Assembly (NCBI GenBank): GCA_033063855.1
Contig: CP093831.1
Span: 20,026,001-20,090,000 of the forward strand
DNA from: Smittia aterrima
Lineage: Eukaryota; Arthropoda; Insecta; Diptera; Chironomidae
DNA length: 64,000 bases
Direction: 5' to 3'
This document shows positions 47,965 to 61,300 of this stretch, piece by piece. The stretch's first letter is position 1. Each line of letters opens with the position of its first letter. Below the pieces are notes generated by a model. The model ran no database searches. It saw only the letters and a list, made by a program, of their open reading frames with translations, and was not told the origin of the DNA. The translations under genes were made by a program, and so were the position numbers.

Positions 47965-50883
47965 TTAACGGAAAAATTCAAAAGAGCTTTTTACAAGCTT
48001 CTGAAAGCTTCAAGAAAAATTTCCAATTTTCCACATTTCCCAAACAGTTTTTCTTGCTCTCACGAGAGAATACTTTTGCAGTGTGTTGATGTTCGAATTT
48101 TCGACAAAGGAAAACGTCTTCTAAATTCACAACCACCACCAAAGCTTTATGAAGGAAAAATCACGCATTTCCCATCTGAAAGCCGAGAGTGTTCATTCTA
48201 TTACTCGACCTGCAGCTTGTTGTATGAAAAAAAATTGCTGAGCACAAAAGAACGGCACAAAAAATTCATAAAAGAATTTTCTTTCCTTGTGTTGAGTTAG
48301 TGTTGTGACATTAGATACTTAAATAAAATTAAACATTTGATAAAATTGCATTCGAGTGTGAAAACCTGAAATAACGTGATAACAAAGTTTTTTTTCGTGA
48401 AAATATGGTGAAAATTTTATATTTCATTTCAAGATAAATAATTTTCGATCGAAACTTGGCAGAATCATAGGGAAATAAGAAAAGACGTACAGCAAAAAAG
48501 AGTCAATCGACGAAATAGAGTTTCAAGAGGAGAATCAGCTCAAAATAAAATCGTATTTTTCGTTCCTTCTCATTCGTGGCTTTCGATAATTTTCTTCAAT
48601 TTCTTGTTGCTCTCGAGAAATTCGAAAATGTGTGCGATTAAAGGAAATTTTGTTTAAAGTTAATCAAAACTTTAACTCGCACATTCATGGATAACTTGGG
48701 CTGGGGGTGAAAAGTGAAGAGAGCCATTGCACTGCGACAGTGAAATTAATATTTATCAACACCTTTGATTAAGTTGACCTGCAATGATAATTTGTAAATT
48801 ATACAAAAAATATTTGATCTGTACTAAAGAAAATCTTAAAGTTTCGTGGTCGATCATTATTTTTTTCGCCGCACACATATAAGAGAACAGACTGTGTTTT
48901 CATTTTCCTTGTAAAAGAGATTAAAAAGTGAAAGAAAATTCCTGAAGTTTTCTCAAGAGTTTTAGACGAATACTTTTATTTAAAGTCATATCGTTTTTCA
49001 TCCAAGAAATGGGAGAGAATGCAAGAAGGCGAAAGTCGAATCATTTATAAACAAGTCGACTCATCCTATGAGGATTCGCGCGGATCAAGCATTCGTCAAA
49101 TGAAATTCTATTTAAATTTAGTCACAGACAATAGAAAACTCATACAATGGTCGGCGAGAAAAACTTTTCTCTCTGCTGTATATTGCCAACACATATTTGA
49201 AGCAGAAGCCAAAGCGTTCTGCCTACAGTTCACATTCTGTTTAGTTATAATCGAATTTAACGACCTAGCGAACGAACAATACAGTGATTCTCATCATAAT
49301 AGTGCGATCGAAGAAAATCCCCAATGAAAGAATTTTTTTAGACGAAACAATTATGTTTAGTGTGAACCTATGATACGTAAGACATGTAGTCGGAAAAGTA
49401 TTGAAATAAAATTCCTGCATCGCTAGTTAACCTTCAAGATTCATTAATTAATTGAAAGCAAGTGAAAGAGCGGAGCGAAGAAGATTCGAACTTGCTAGTG
49501 CGCCCAGTTGCCGAGTGTGTAGTTTCTGCTTGGTGCTTTGAGCCAGGGCTAAAATCACAGATGATGATTGTGACTAGGAAAATTTTATATTTCTCATTCA
49601 GAACTCATACACTTGTAGGCGAAATCTTCATTTCTTCATCGTATCCGCAATTGCTCGCTCGTAGATGAAATTAAAAAGAAAATCTGTGTTTTTCTCGGTT
49701 TTTTTATGCGCGCATACAAAGACGTTAAATATAAAGATATAACTCTAGCCGTGCCTGATATTTTTATTTATATAATAATCTTCGTTTCTTCGTCGTCGGA
49801 GCTGAAACATGTCAACCTTAAAGTGACTAAAAAACTAGTTGAAGTGATAAAGTGGAGCCCGCATAAAATAGTTTCAAGTAAAGGACAAATTAGTCTCGTT
49901 TACTGCGGGCTCTACTTGTAAAGGTGAATTAGTGCGTTGAGCTTTTAAACTTAAGGCAAACGAAGAGGGAAAAGAAAAAAGATGTGAAATTCCCACTTCG
50001 TGACGAATTTCGACAAGTTTGCTAAGCATAATATTAAATATTTATGCGCAATAAATGTGAATAATTAAACGTCAAGTGGCAGTAGAGTTTCAAAAAGACT
50101 TTTCAAATGAAATTGAAGCAGAAGGTTAACCTAATACTCTTACAATCAATCTCTCGAAAATCAAATGTTTACATCCTATGCTTGAATGCATAATTCCGAA
50201 TATAAACAAAGTGAAAATATGTGAAAAAAAATTAGTTTTCCTAACCTATAAAATAGAAACGAATTTTACTGAAAGTAAAATGCGAAAGAAGGTTTTCCTC
50301 TATTGTAAAACAGCAGAGAGTGGTGTACATCTATTTTTATCACGAAAAAAAAAAACTCAAAAGAAAAACAGTTTAAAATTTTCTCTTTTTTTGCAAATCT
50401 AACCTCTTAAGACTCAAAGTCTACAGAAATATCATTTAATTTAAATAAAAAGGAAAGCAACCTAGTTCTTTGTGAGCTTTTTGACTCAGGTTCTCCGTCC
50501 CCAATCAAATTCACCGGGGACTTGCTAGTGAACTCCTTCTTATTGAGCTCTCTTTTAGTTTTCCACATTGAATCTTACAAGTAAAGAAGATAGAAAATAA
50601 ATTTTCCGTTTCCATGTCGTTTGCAGTTTGTTTCGTGTAGAGAAATCACGCAAGAAAAAGGAAGAAAAAAGTGTGTTCTCCTCCTGACTGAAGAAGCTAA
50701 ATAATAATTCGTGCAAATGAGTGAAGAAACAAACGGCTTGGAGAAATATAGATGCAAATTAAATGACAGTATGTGACCAAAAGTGATAAAACAGAAAGAA
50801 GTGACAAATCCGATCTCTCTCAAATCATTTAATCAAATCGAAACATCAAAAAAAATTGAAAAAATAAAGCAAACAAATATAAA
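47965..50883. other. Upstream region of junctophilin, no coding gene supported
   Basis: Likely to contain the promoter and one or more 5' non-coding exons of junctophilin, which I cannot delimit. Frames at 48076-48300, 49019-49327 and 49706-49921 have no recognisable motifs. Confidence 0.5.
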
Positions 50884-53800
50884 ATGCAAGAATCGTTGCC
50901 ATCACAACCTCAACAAGCTGGTGCTCAACAACGAACACAAATCAGTGGGGGCAGATTTGATTTTGAGGACGGTGGAACATTCTGTGGTGGTTGGGAAGAC
51001 AGTAAAGCGCACGGACATGGCGTTTGCACTGGCCCAAAAAATCAGGGAGCTTACTCCGGTGCATGGCACTATGGGTTCGAGGTGTCAGGCGTTTATACGT
51101 GGCCTAGGTAATTTTTTCACTCACAAATCTCTAATAAACATGAAATGAATTTAAAAAAAATAATAAACGGAAACTTCGTTCATTCAACGAGAATTTTGAT
51201 CGTGCGATTTCCAATGCCAATCTTACTCTCGTACTCGTCATTGTGAGACTTGCGTTTTCGTCTGAATTTGACTAAAGAGTTTACACTTAAAAATTCCAGA
51301 CAATTGATTCACAGCTTTTCGAGGTTCAGGTTCTCTTCATGACGTCCGCCGGGAAGAACATTTTTGCACATGTTCCTACACACTTAAAGAGCTTGCTCAT
51401 TGTATTTTTATTTAAATTTTCCTTCTCTACAAACAGAGACTCACTCTCTTGATACCTTACGCTGAAATCTTCATCATTCGTTGATCGGGTCTATTTACTA
51501 GTTTCACGAAAGGAAACCATGACACGATCGTATTTTTAGCTAAAGAAAACTGTTTTTAAGTTTCTGAGTTTTCTACATGGATCGCTAATTTCGATTTGAT
51601 AAAAATATCTTGCGATATGGAATTCATTTAATTAAACGAAAATATTTTGATACCAATTCCCAAAGCATATTGTTGTGTACAATTATGAAAAGTACCGGCC
51701 GAAAGCAATTTTCTTGCAAGAAATGTGTAGGAATGAATCATTAAAGAGATTGCATCAAAGCATAAAAAAAATATTAAAAATACAAAAATTTTCTTTCATA
51801 TTAAAGTGTTTGTGTGTTTTTTCTTTTTCTCTAGCGGATCATCTTTCGAGGGTCAGTGGCAGAACGGCAAACGGCACGGTTTAGGAATTGAGACCAGAGG
51901 ACGTTGGATTTATCGAGGCGAGTGGACGCAAGGTTTCAAAGGGCGTTACGGCGTTCGACAAAGTGCAACATCGACAGCAAAGTACGAAGGGACTTGGGCA
52001 AATGGACTGCAAGATGGCTATGGCTCTGAAACCTATGCTGATGGAGGTAATAAAAGACTCGTAATGCCACTGGCGCTTTGAGTCTAATTTTAATTTTCAC
52101 TTGCTACTGTCACACGTCTAGACTTGAAAGACTTAATTTCTTTTCTTCTCTTCAATTGTTTGAAAATTGACACAATTTAATTGAGATTTTATTTCGTTAA
52201 ACTATCTAGGAACCTACCAAGGGCAATGGCTGCGAGGAATGCGACATGGCTACGGTGTTCGACAATCAGCTCCGTTTGGACTTGCATCTCGCTTTCGACC
52301 TAAGTCAATCAGAGCATCATTAACATCATTGCGTAGTAATGATGGCAATAACAATCAAGCGCCCACACCCGATCCAGCGGAGAAACGAAATCACCGGATT
52401 GACGACTCTCGCGGTGGATTTGTGCTGAAGGCGAAATCCGATGAACCTCCGCAACGTCGAAATAGTTTAGTTGAAAAGACGAAGAAGGGATTATTGTCGG
52501 GATTGAAGATACGTAAACAAAGAAGTACAGGAGACTTAGAGAAGCGCGGAAACGGCTCCGGAAGCATACGATCGACTGCATCGACTGCCTCGTGGATAAG
52601 CACTGAATCATCGCAATCAGGCATAACAAATAAGTATGCAATTCACGTTCTTGATGAAGCAAAAGCTAATTACACACTTATCTCGCACCCATAGGTCCGT
52701 GCACACAGATTCAAATGCAAGTTTTATCGTCGAAGACGAGCAGTTGGATGGAAGCGTAACTGAAACGTATATGGGCGAGTGGAAAAATGATAAACGATGT
52801 GGCTATGGAATATCTGAGAGAAGCGATGGCTTAAAGTAAGTTTTATCGAAATAGTTGGACGCTAACGCTTTGATTGATGTCTCAAGCTCCAATAAATTGA
52901 TTTTTTTCCTTTTCTTCTTTTAGATACGAAGGCGAATGGTTCGCTAATAAGAAGTATGGATACGGTGTAACGACGTTCCGCGATGGCTCGAAAGAAGAAG
53001 GAAAATATAAAAACAATGTGCTTATCACCAGTCAAAAGAAGAAACATTTATTCCTCATTAGATCAGCGAAATTTCGCGAGAGAATCGACGCGGCTGTTGA
53101 CTCTGCACAGCGAGCGAGTAAATATGCCTTACAGAAAGCTGATATTGCAATTTCGCGAACTGCAACAGCGAGAGGAAAAGCTGAGTTAGCAGATGTGTCC
53201 GCAGATCATGCAAAGGTTGACTCAGAAATTGCTATACAAACAGCACGTGAGTTTGCGCCCGACTTTAAGCCTTCGCTGCTTGAGCGCTTCGAGAGGATTA
53301 GAGTTCGCGAGAGATTCCGCAACACAATGAATGATGAGCCGCCCGGATCAAAGTTATTGCCAAATAACAATCAAATAAGCCCAAACAAAGTCAACTCAAT
53401 TCAGCAACAGCAGCAACAACAATCACAGCAACAAAATCTTTTGAACCCACAGGCAACAATTCGGAGAACATCCGTGAATCCAATGATGAGACAACCGTCG
53501 ATAGATTACGCCACTCAGAACAATACGATGTACGCGACTGCTTTATCGAATCCATCATCGACGGAGTATAACAAGTTAGGAAATAATCAGCAATTTGGGC
53601 AACCGCAACCGCCGGGAAATTCAGCATTTAATACGCCCCAAAAGTTTTCGCAGCAAGCAGTCAACAATTCGCAACTAAATTTCAATCAAACGGCACAGAG
53701 CGTTCCCGTGCAACAAACGCAGCATAATCAACAAACGTATCAAAACAACGCGACGAGTCAGTTTCAAACGATGAATAGTCATCAAACACAGCAGCAAGAG

Positions 53801-56655
53801 AACCATAATTCCTTTGCTTCATATCAACAACAAAGTGGTCAAAGTTATCAACAAAACTTCAACGATCAACAGGCGATGAATTATGGAAATGAATCTCAAG
53901 GAAATCTTAGGAGAAATTCACGACAGGTCTCTGATAGTGGACGACCAATGCTTGGATCAATCCACCAAACTTCAATCGATCATTTCGATCATTATAAGCG
54001 TCCACCAAGTCGCGATTCGTCAGTGGATCGATATTCAAGAGCCGCAAGTCGATTAGGTGGAGGCTCTCGTCAACCATCTGTTGATCGACAAGCTATCAAC
54101 CCGCAAACACAAAATCCTGATAATTTGATTGATCGCAATGTTCGAGCAGGTTCACAATTAAGAGGAACCACACCTGCTCCTAATTTGAATGGACAAGTGC
54201 TAACGGGTGTCTTGGGAGGTGGAAGTGGAACCGCATCCCGTCGTGGTTCACGAAGTGGAACTCCAGTTTTTCAGCAAATGCAGCAATCTTCAATTCAAAC
54301 AATCCAAGCCCAATACTCAACCCCAAATCAACCCTTCGAAGACGTTCTGTTAAGACAAAGGACGCTCGGTCAAGACATTATTCCTTCGCCAGGTCAACCT
54401 AAACGGACTGAAAGTCTCTTTGTTCCTAACAAGCCGATGCCAAGTACCGGAGGAGGGGGTGGCGGTACGAGCAAGGTAAGAAGTTCTATTATCACGAAAA
54501 ACAGAGAGTTCGCCCTAACATTCTGATTTGATAATCAGAGAAGAAAAGGAAAACTTGTGAACACAATCAAAGCGTTTTCTAAAAATAATTTTAGTTTCAC
54601 CAAACACATTAGTCGTCGATCACATAAAGATCGCCTGCACGGCTTGCTAGAGAGTACAAGTTAAAACTTATATTAAGCGTAATTCGTTCGACTGTTAGAG
54701 AAGTGGGAACTGTCGCTCTCAGCACTTTCCCGCCGAAAACATTTCGTGAAAATTCGTTGTTTCAGCTTCAGTTTAAAATTAGATCCGCGAAGCTTAAAGT
54801 GTTCGCGTTGCTCTGTTTCGACGAACATAGAAAATTTCTATTAGTATCGTTCAGATCTCGAGAGAGAAGCTCGTGATAACGTGAAAGAATTTACGGATCA
54901 AAGATGAAATTTCGTTAATTCTTGACCCTCTTCAGCTTAATCGGTTAAAGAGAATTCATCGAAGAACGTGAAGAACATTCAAACGATAAATCAAAGAAAA
55001 AAAGAGATTTTTAAAATATTTTTATTCGAGTTCTTCACATTTCGGCGAAAGTCGTTTCATCATCGTTTCTCATTCATCAGCAAATTTTGTCGTGGTGCCA
55101 AGTGTACACAACGCGCAGCCAGTGCTTTATAGTGTGAATGAGAATCTCTTAATTATTGGAAAATTCCTTCATCATATTATGAAAAAGTGTTGATTTACGT
55201 ATTAATAATCAGCAAAATGTAAATATTTTCATAAGACATTTACACTCGTGGATGGTTAGAAGTTTTTGTTTGATTACTCAGGATGCATTGGTATCAGGAT
55301 GAAGAAGAGGAGGATGAGGACTTGATGTTCTCTCCAGCCCTTTTGGCTAGAAGAGCATCAGAAAGTTGGATTGATTCAGCACCGATCGAGGTTGATGTTC
55401 ACGAATTATTCTTTACTTCTCATCAAATGTTCACACTTCTAAACTCTTGAAATAATCTTTGCTTTTAGAATATCCCAATTAATGTAACACTGCAACGGAA
55501 AAAATCCTTACCAGACGTACAGCAAATTCCTGTGAACAGCATGATGAGTCGAGAGGAAGTGTCTGTGTTAGGATCAGCGCGTCGTGAAGAAGTCAGACGG
55601 CAAAAAGATGAATCAGAGCGATATAAAGCAAATCCGTTGCTTTATCTCGTCAGTCCACAAGTGAAGGTAAGTTTCTATAGATTCAACCATTCAATCAATT
55701 TCCTAGTTCTCACAATATTTCAAACGAAACAAACATCAAATCAAAATAACACTTGACATTTTCAGCATGATTTAAGATTCTCCCAGATTTGTTTTCTAAA
55801 TACTTATGCACAATCAAACTAATTTCTTTTTTTCAAGCTTTCATTTGCAAATTTATTGCTTTCAATAATTTTCCTCAATACAAGCACACTTGCTCCAACA
55901 TTATTAGCTTGAAGTTACTAAGAGATGAGAGATTTTAGAAATGACAAAAATCTTTCACCTCCGAGTCATCTTTTCACAGCTCACATTTAATTGAAAATAT
56001 TTCTCGTTATTTTGTAATCTCTCGTCCTATTGTATTTGCTACATTTCTCATTAATTATGCACAATAATTTGAAACTAACCAACCTGCTAACCAAACCAAA
56101 TTAAAAGAGAGACATATAGGTACGTTTAGTGTTCTGTATGATGCTTTAAGAGCATTCATGTCGTAGCTAGCTACATCGTTGATTAAAAAACAAAAATCTA
56201 AAATTTTCATTTATATTTTATAATCAAATCGCTCTGAGTCATTAGATATCTAATACACTGAACGCCAGTGTAGACTTTAATTGCATAAATTTTGTTTTAA
56301 TTAAAATATTCATTCGCTTTTGGGAACGATTCAGTGTTGACTCACTTGCTTGAGGGTGAAACTTGCTTTATAGCAAAGCGCTTAGGTTCGTGAGTCACAC
56401 TGAATCTAATGACCTGAACAATTTTTGATGAATGAGTCTTAAAACCCCCTTTGAAAGTTTTCATGGCTTGTCGATATTATTGCATCCACTGATATTGATT
56501 TTTCACTTTCTAAAAGTTTCATGAATTCGAGCATGAATATTTAAAATTTCTTTTTTCTTTCAATGTAGGACTGGTTTTCACGCCAACAACTCATACTGTT
56601 GGTCCTGATAGTGAACATAGCTCTTGCACTCATGTTCTTCAAGATGCTCACATAG
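50884..56655 (+). CDS. jp: Junctophilin
   Basis: Junctophilin tethers the endoplasmic or sarcoplasmic reticulum to the plasma membrane at excitation-contraction junctions. Eight coding exons: 50884-51107, 51835-52046, 52210-52633, 52695-52835, 52924-54475, 55298-55390, 55469-55666 and 56569-56655, giving 976 residues. The start MQESLPSQ precedes the family N-terminus GGRFDFEDGGTFCGGW. Six MORN motifs (about 22-170) are followed by a basic, serine-rich joining segment (about 174-300), two more MORN motifs (about 309-355), an Ala-rich helix (about 375-440) and a long Gln/Asn/Ser-rich low-complexity region. A C-terminal membrane anchor (LILLVLIVNIALALMFF) ends in ...KMLT. The split 6+2 MORN arrangement is diagnostic. 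The exon 6 acceptor and its weak GAG|GTTGAT donor were chosen by phase and are the least certain part. Reading through the exon 5 donor gives a form ending at 54526 without the anchor. Confidence 0.93.
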
Positions 56656-59600
56656 CGACAACTGAAATCGTTGACGGAGCGGTCAAGTTTTTGTTTGTCA
56701 CATCCTAAAACAACTGAATGGTATTTCATTTTTGTATGAGCAACGTCTATTTGAGCAAATTTCAACTCGTTCAATCATTTGAGATGTTGACTCTTTTAAC
56801 CTTTCAATAAGAAAGTCATTTGATGTTTGATTGTTGCGAACTCGTTTTGAAAAACACTTTTAAAGAAACATCGTCTAATCAACGCAATGAAAGGCCTATC
56901 AGACTTGTATGAGAAAACTTTATAAACAAATTTTGAACTGAATTAGCTACGAAAGAACTTTTTTAGAGATGAAAGAAGGAAAAGCCTTATGAAACCAAAG
57001 AGAAGATGAGGAATCTTTTTAGCCAAAATCTTTTTCGACTAATTTGAAAATTCAAGTCCCTTTGCAAAGTTCGTTAAAGAGTAGTAAATAACAAAATACT
57101 ATTTTTGCATTTCAAATCTTCTTAATATAAAAGTTTTCGTATTTTCCGTAAAAGCTTTAAGATTTTTATGAAGCTTCATCAAACTCTGTTGAAATTTTTG
57201 AGACACGGAACTGCTTTGAGACAACAGTGAGGCGCGTAGTCAGGAAGATTTAATTCTCATGGTCCAGGTAAATTTAACTACAGGCTCTTCCGCTTTTTCT
57301 TCCGGAATCCTGCCAAGTCACAAAAATTGTCTTTTATTATCAAATCCAGACTATGACGTTGATCAAATCCAATTAAAACGAGTCCTTCTTATATGAGAAA
57401 AAGAAATCTTTGTTAACTATTAAAAATATAATTTCAAATTCAAGACAGCAAGTTAGGAAGAGTCTTAAATAATTTTCCGTATCAAAATTTTATTAATTGA
57501 CCAAAATTGAATCACTTCAAGGCGCTTCTTTTGACACGATATGAAAATTAAAAGTTTCTTTTAACACTCTAGCTAGGCTAAAAGCGAATAAATCATTGTT
57601 ATGAGAATTATTTTGTTTATTACGAGAAGACATTACGAGACAAAATTCAACTGTTTAGAAAAATTATTTAGATGAAGATTATTCTCTGAAACCGAAAAGG
57701 AAAAATGTTTTGATGGAGAACGTAAAGTTCTCTCATTGTTTATTTTATTTTGTTTCTTTTCTAGAATTCATTGGAGACATATTTGATTTATTTTATGTAA
57801 ATGTTATATTTATTAAACGTTTAATTGAATAAAGAATGAATGAAAAACAAACATTCAAAGATACAAAGAAAAATATTTAATGGATCGTGGCAGAAGTTTG
57901 CAAACTTTTCTGAAGACTTTTCGCTTTGGAGGAAGCCTTTTGAATTGATTACTTAAGAAGCGACATGATTAGATATTGTAAGTTATTTCTCGAAAACAGA
58001 AGATGAAGTAAATTTTCAATTTATTCGATTGGTCTTTCTCATGGAATGGAATCAAAATCAAAAGATGAAAGAAAAATAGCTTTATTAACTCCCTAGATGA
58101 AAATTTGATGCACTTTGAGAAAATTTAATTCTCACGCATATTTCAGATGAAGAAATTAAAAATTGATTAAAGAATGAAGGAGAAAATCAATTTGTCTTTT
58201 TTAAAATTAAATAAATGAGAAAGTTTTTAATGTTTTAAAATTGAGATTTGTGTTTTCGTTTCGTTTAAGAATTCATCAAGAACAACCTTACTTAAGGGCT
58301 TTATCTCCATCTTGATCTAAAACAACTTCTAACTTAGAATAACTTAGAATATTTCTGAGATAGGAAACAACGAAATCCTCCAATGAAAAGCCCTAAAAAT
58401 GTCTTGCGCATCATTTCTATATTTTGTGAGATACAATACAACGATCGGTTCCAGGGTCAAGAAGGTCAACGCTTATACCAATGAGAAAATGAGAAAGATA
58501 ATAAAGACACATTTATGAGTTTATTTCAGAAGCTTTTAATTCTAATTAGCATCTTCCAGCGTCTAAGCAAATTAAAGGTTTCTTTAAAATTTGCCTCTTG
58601 CAACATTTTTGTTGCAAATATTTCAAAACTTTTCCACACGATTTGAATGCATAATAGTTCTTAGTTCTTCGTTGTTTTCTCCTTCATTTCTTCGCTAAAC
58701 AGTTCCAACACCTTCGAGTTTGGTTTGAATGGCGAGTGCATAGGATGTAAGGCGAAAGAAGAACTTTTTAATACGAAAATTTATGCTTGCGAAATCCCAG
58801 ACACAATAAAGGGAACATTGGTAAGTTAGGTCATGGTTGTCTCTTCTCTTTTTATCTCTTGGTCTTTTGAGGATTCTTTTCTGAGAAAAGCTTAAGAATT
58901 TTGCAGTCGAACGTTAGAGGAATGTTCAGGTTTTTATTAGCAGTCCGAGCGAAGAATTAATTTTTTTCCCGGAGGCGCATTCACATTTTGGCCCAGACGT
59001 CCTGATTTTATGTTGGATCATAATGATACCTTTATCGGATGAATTTTTATTGCAAACTAATTTTAAAATGACCAACAGTATTCTAGATTTCGAATAGTTC
59101 AACTTTAAAATCCAAAGATCACGATGTTCGTGCACTAAGTACCTTCAACTATTAAATAAAAAATAAATCTCTCTTTAGGATAGAAAGATTTTTTTATTAC
59201 AGTAATGCACATCCAATTACCGGTCAAAGTGATCATCGAGATAATATGGCTGTCATGGGAGCGCTTTCTTACGCTAGCTTATTCGTTATTCGAAACACGA
59301 ATGCTCTCTAATTGTATAGAAATTTGTAATAAATAACGCTCGATGTCCGGTTATGATGATTTATTTCGAGAACATTAAATCAATTACTCGGAAAAACTTC
59401 GTTCGGATCAAAAAAAAAACTAAAACAAAATTTTTCTTCACAAAGTTTTAAACAAAATATTTTTAAGAAATTTGTTTCACTAAAGTAAATTTTGCGGATA
59501 GCAGCATAAAATGTTCTCTGGAAACAAACGTATCCAAGCATCATGTTTGCTTCTTTGACCACTTTTTTCTCACACAGCTGAATACTCCATCTTCGTGTGG

Positions 59601-61169
59601 CCATGATCTTGATATTGAAAAGAAAAAATATATAAAAAAACGCTGAAATGTGAACAAAAAACAAAGCCTCGCCACTCTTAACCTTCGACTTGGAGCTCTT
59701 CTTCATTCTCTTCTTTCTTTCTCAAAGGAATCAATCCGTTGTTATTTCAAGAATATAAAAATATTCTCATGAAGCTCGTTTTCTGTTAAGAACGCTGATG
59801 ATCATGCAGCAAATAAAATAGAAGAAATGCATGACTCATCCAGCAATGTAATAGAAAAGAAAACTTGGTCTTATCAACAAACGTTTCTGCACGCAATATG
59901 GTTACAACAATGAACCAATTGATTTGCATTCTGAGATTTCATTAGATTTACGTTCCGTTTCTTCTTTCTATTTCTTTCCGAACGTTCGGAAATTTTTTAT
60001 TTATTGCATGAAAATTAAATGAGACATCTTTGAGGAATAATGCAGTTTTCATGCCATCGTCGATAGAGGAAGTTTTGTATTTAAAACAGAAAGAAGACAT
60101 GCTGGGAGGGCAGAGAGAGAGAGAGAGATAGAAGGGGGTGAGGCTTTAGATGCAACTCATGCTTTTTGTTTGTTGTCATGCACAAATTCTTTGGCGTATG
60201 TCAGGATGATTAGTTAATTCTTCTCTTTTTCTAATATTCTTCGTAAAGAATCACCGAACAGTTTGAGTTCGGACAAACAAACTCTTTTCCAAAAATATAT
60301 CCGGAAGTTTTTAAAGTTTTCTTAAACCGAAAACGATTTTTATTTAGATTCATTTCGTTTTCTTAAGGCTTTCCATATCCTCTCCGATTGTAAAGTTTGA
60401 TTAAAGAGAACGAAAGCGAAGAAAGTTGGAGGTCTCCTCTTACCAGAAAAAGATGGAAAGCCAAGAGTTCTTGCAAGAATTCTTTTCTCTCTCTTTCTTT
60501 TCCCCGCATTTATACTTCTTCCCAAGACTCTTCTTGGCATAAGCCTATGCTTCGTCTTACACTTCTCTCTTCATTCTTCTTTCATTGTTTCTTTTAACAT
60601 ATTTTTTTAGCATTAATTTATATGACTTTCCGAGCGATCATACAACCTGAGCATGAAAAGAAACAAAGAATATCAGCAGATCTAGAATCAACGTTCTTAA
60701 AGGCTTTTTATCCGTTATTCTTGGAGAGACAGAAAATTCTTTTTGATTCTGAAATAGTTTTTCATAACTTCAATTGTGAAGTTCATTTGTATTAAAAAAT
60801 ATTCCTTGGAAATTGAATTGAAAGAGATGTAGCCACATTTTGAATCCACCACAAATTCGTTATTAGTTCTAAGCTCAATTAGTGGTTGTTGTGATTATTT
60901 TAATCTTCGCATAAAAGCCCTATCCAAGAAAGAATATTCCTCTCGTGCTGTTTGCTTCTTTTCCCATCCCGAAAAAAAAACCGAGGTCGGAGAAGAGAGC
61001 GAGCATAGCAGCGGTGGAGGGGAGATCTGATATAAAACCGAGGTATCGTAAAATTGCCTAAGCATTTGAACTTGACTTTGATTTCATTAGCTTGTGCTTC
61101 GGAGACCTGGGAAAACTGTGATCACATATTTTTTATTTTGGGAAGAATAGTTAGAAAGTTAACAAAAGC
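56656..61169. other. Junctophilin 3' region and intergenic DNA
   Basis: No gene seen. An AATAAA at about 57828-57833 is a candidate junctophilin poly(A) signal about 1.2 kb past the stop. A (GA)n run lies at 60112-60126. The remaining frames (for example 59380-59706 minus) have no motifs. Confidence 0.5.
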
Positions 61170-61177
61170 TATAAAAG
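61170..61177 (+). promoter_or_regulatory. TATA box of the C-type lectin gene
   Basis: TATAAAAG lies 131 bases upstream of the ATG. A start of transcription about 30 bases further on, near 61200 (GCATTCAAAT), would leave a 5' UTR of about 100 bases. A second TATAAAA near 61030 is less well placed. Confidence 0.6.
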
Positions 61178-61300
61178 GATCTTTGTGCATTCAAATAAAG
61201 TGTTTAGTTAAGTGCTAAACAGGAAAGAATAAGAGGAGAGTTTGGTCTGTCAACAGTAAATTCGAGAAATTAAAGGAAATCGTAAAAGAAAGAAGATAAA

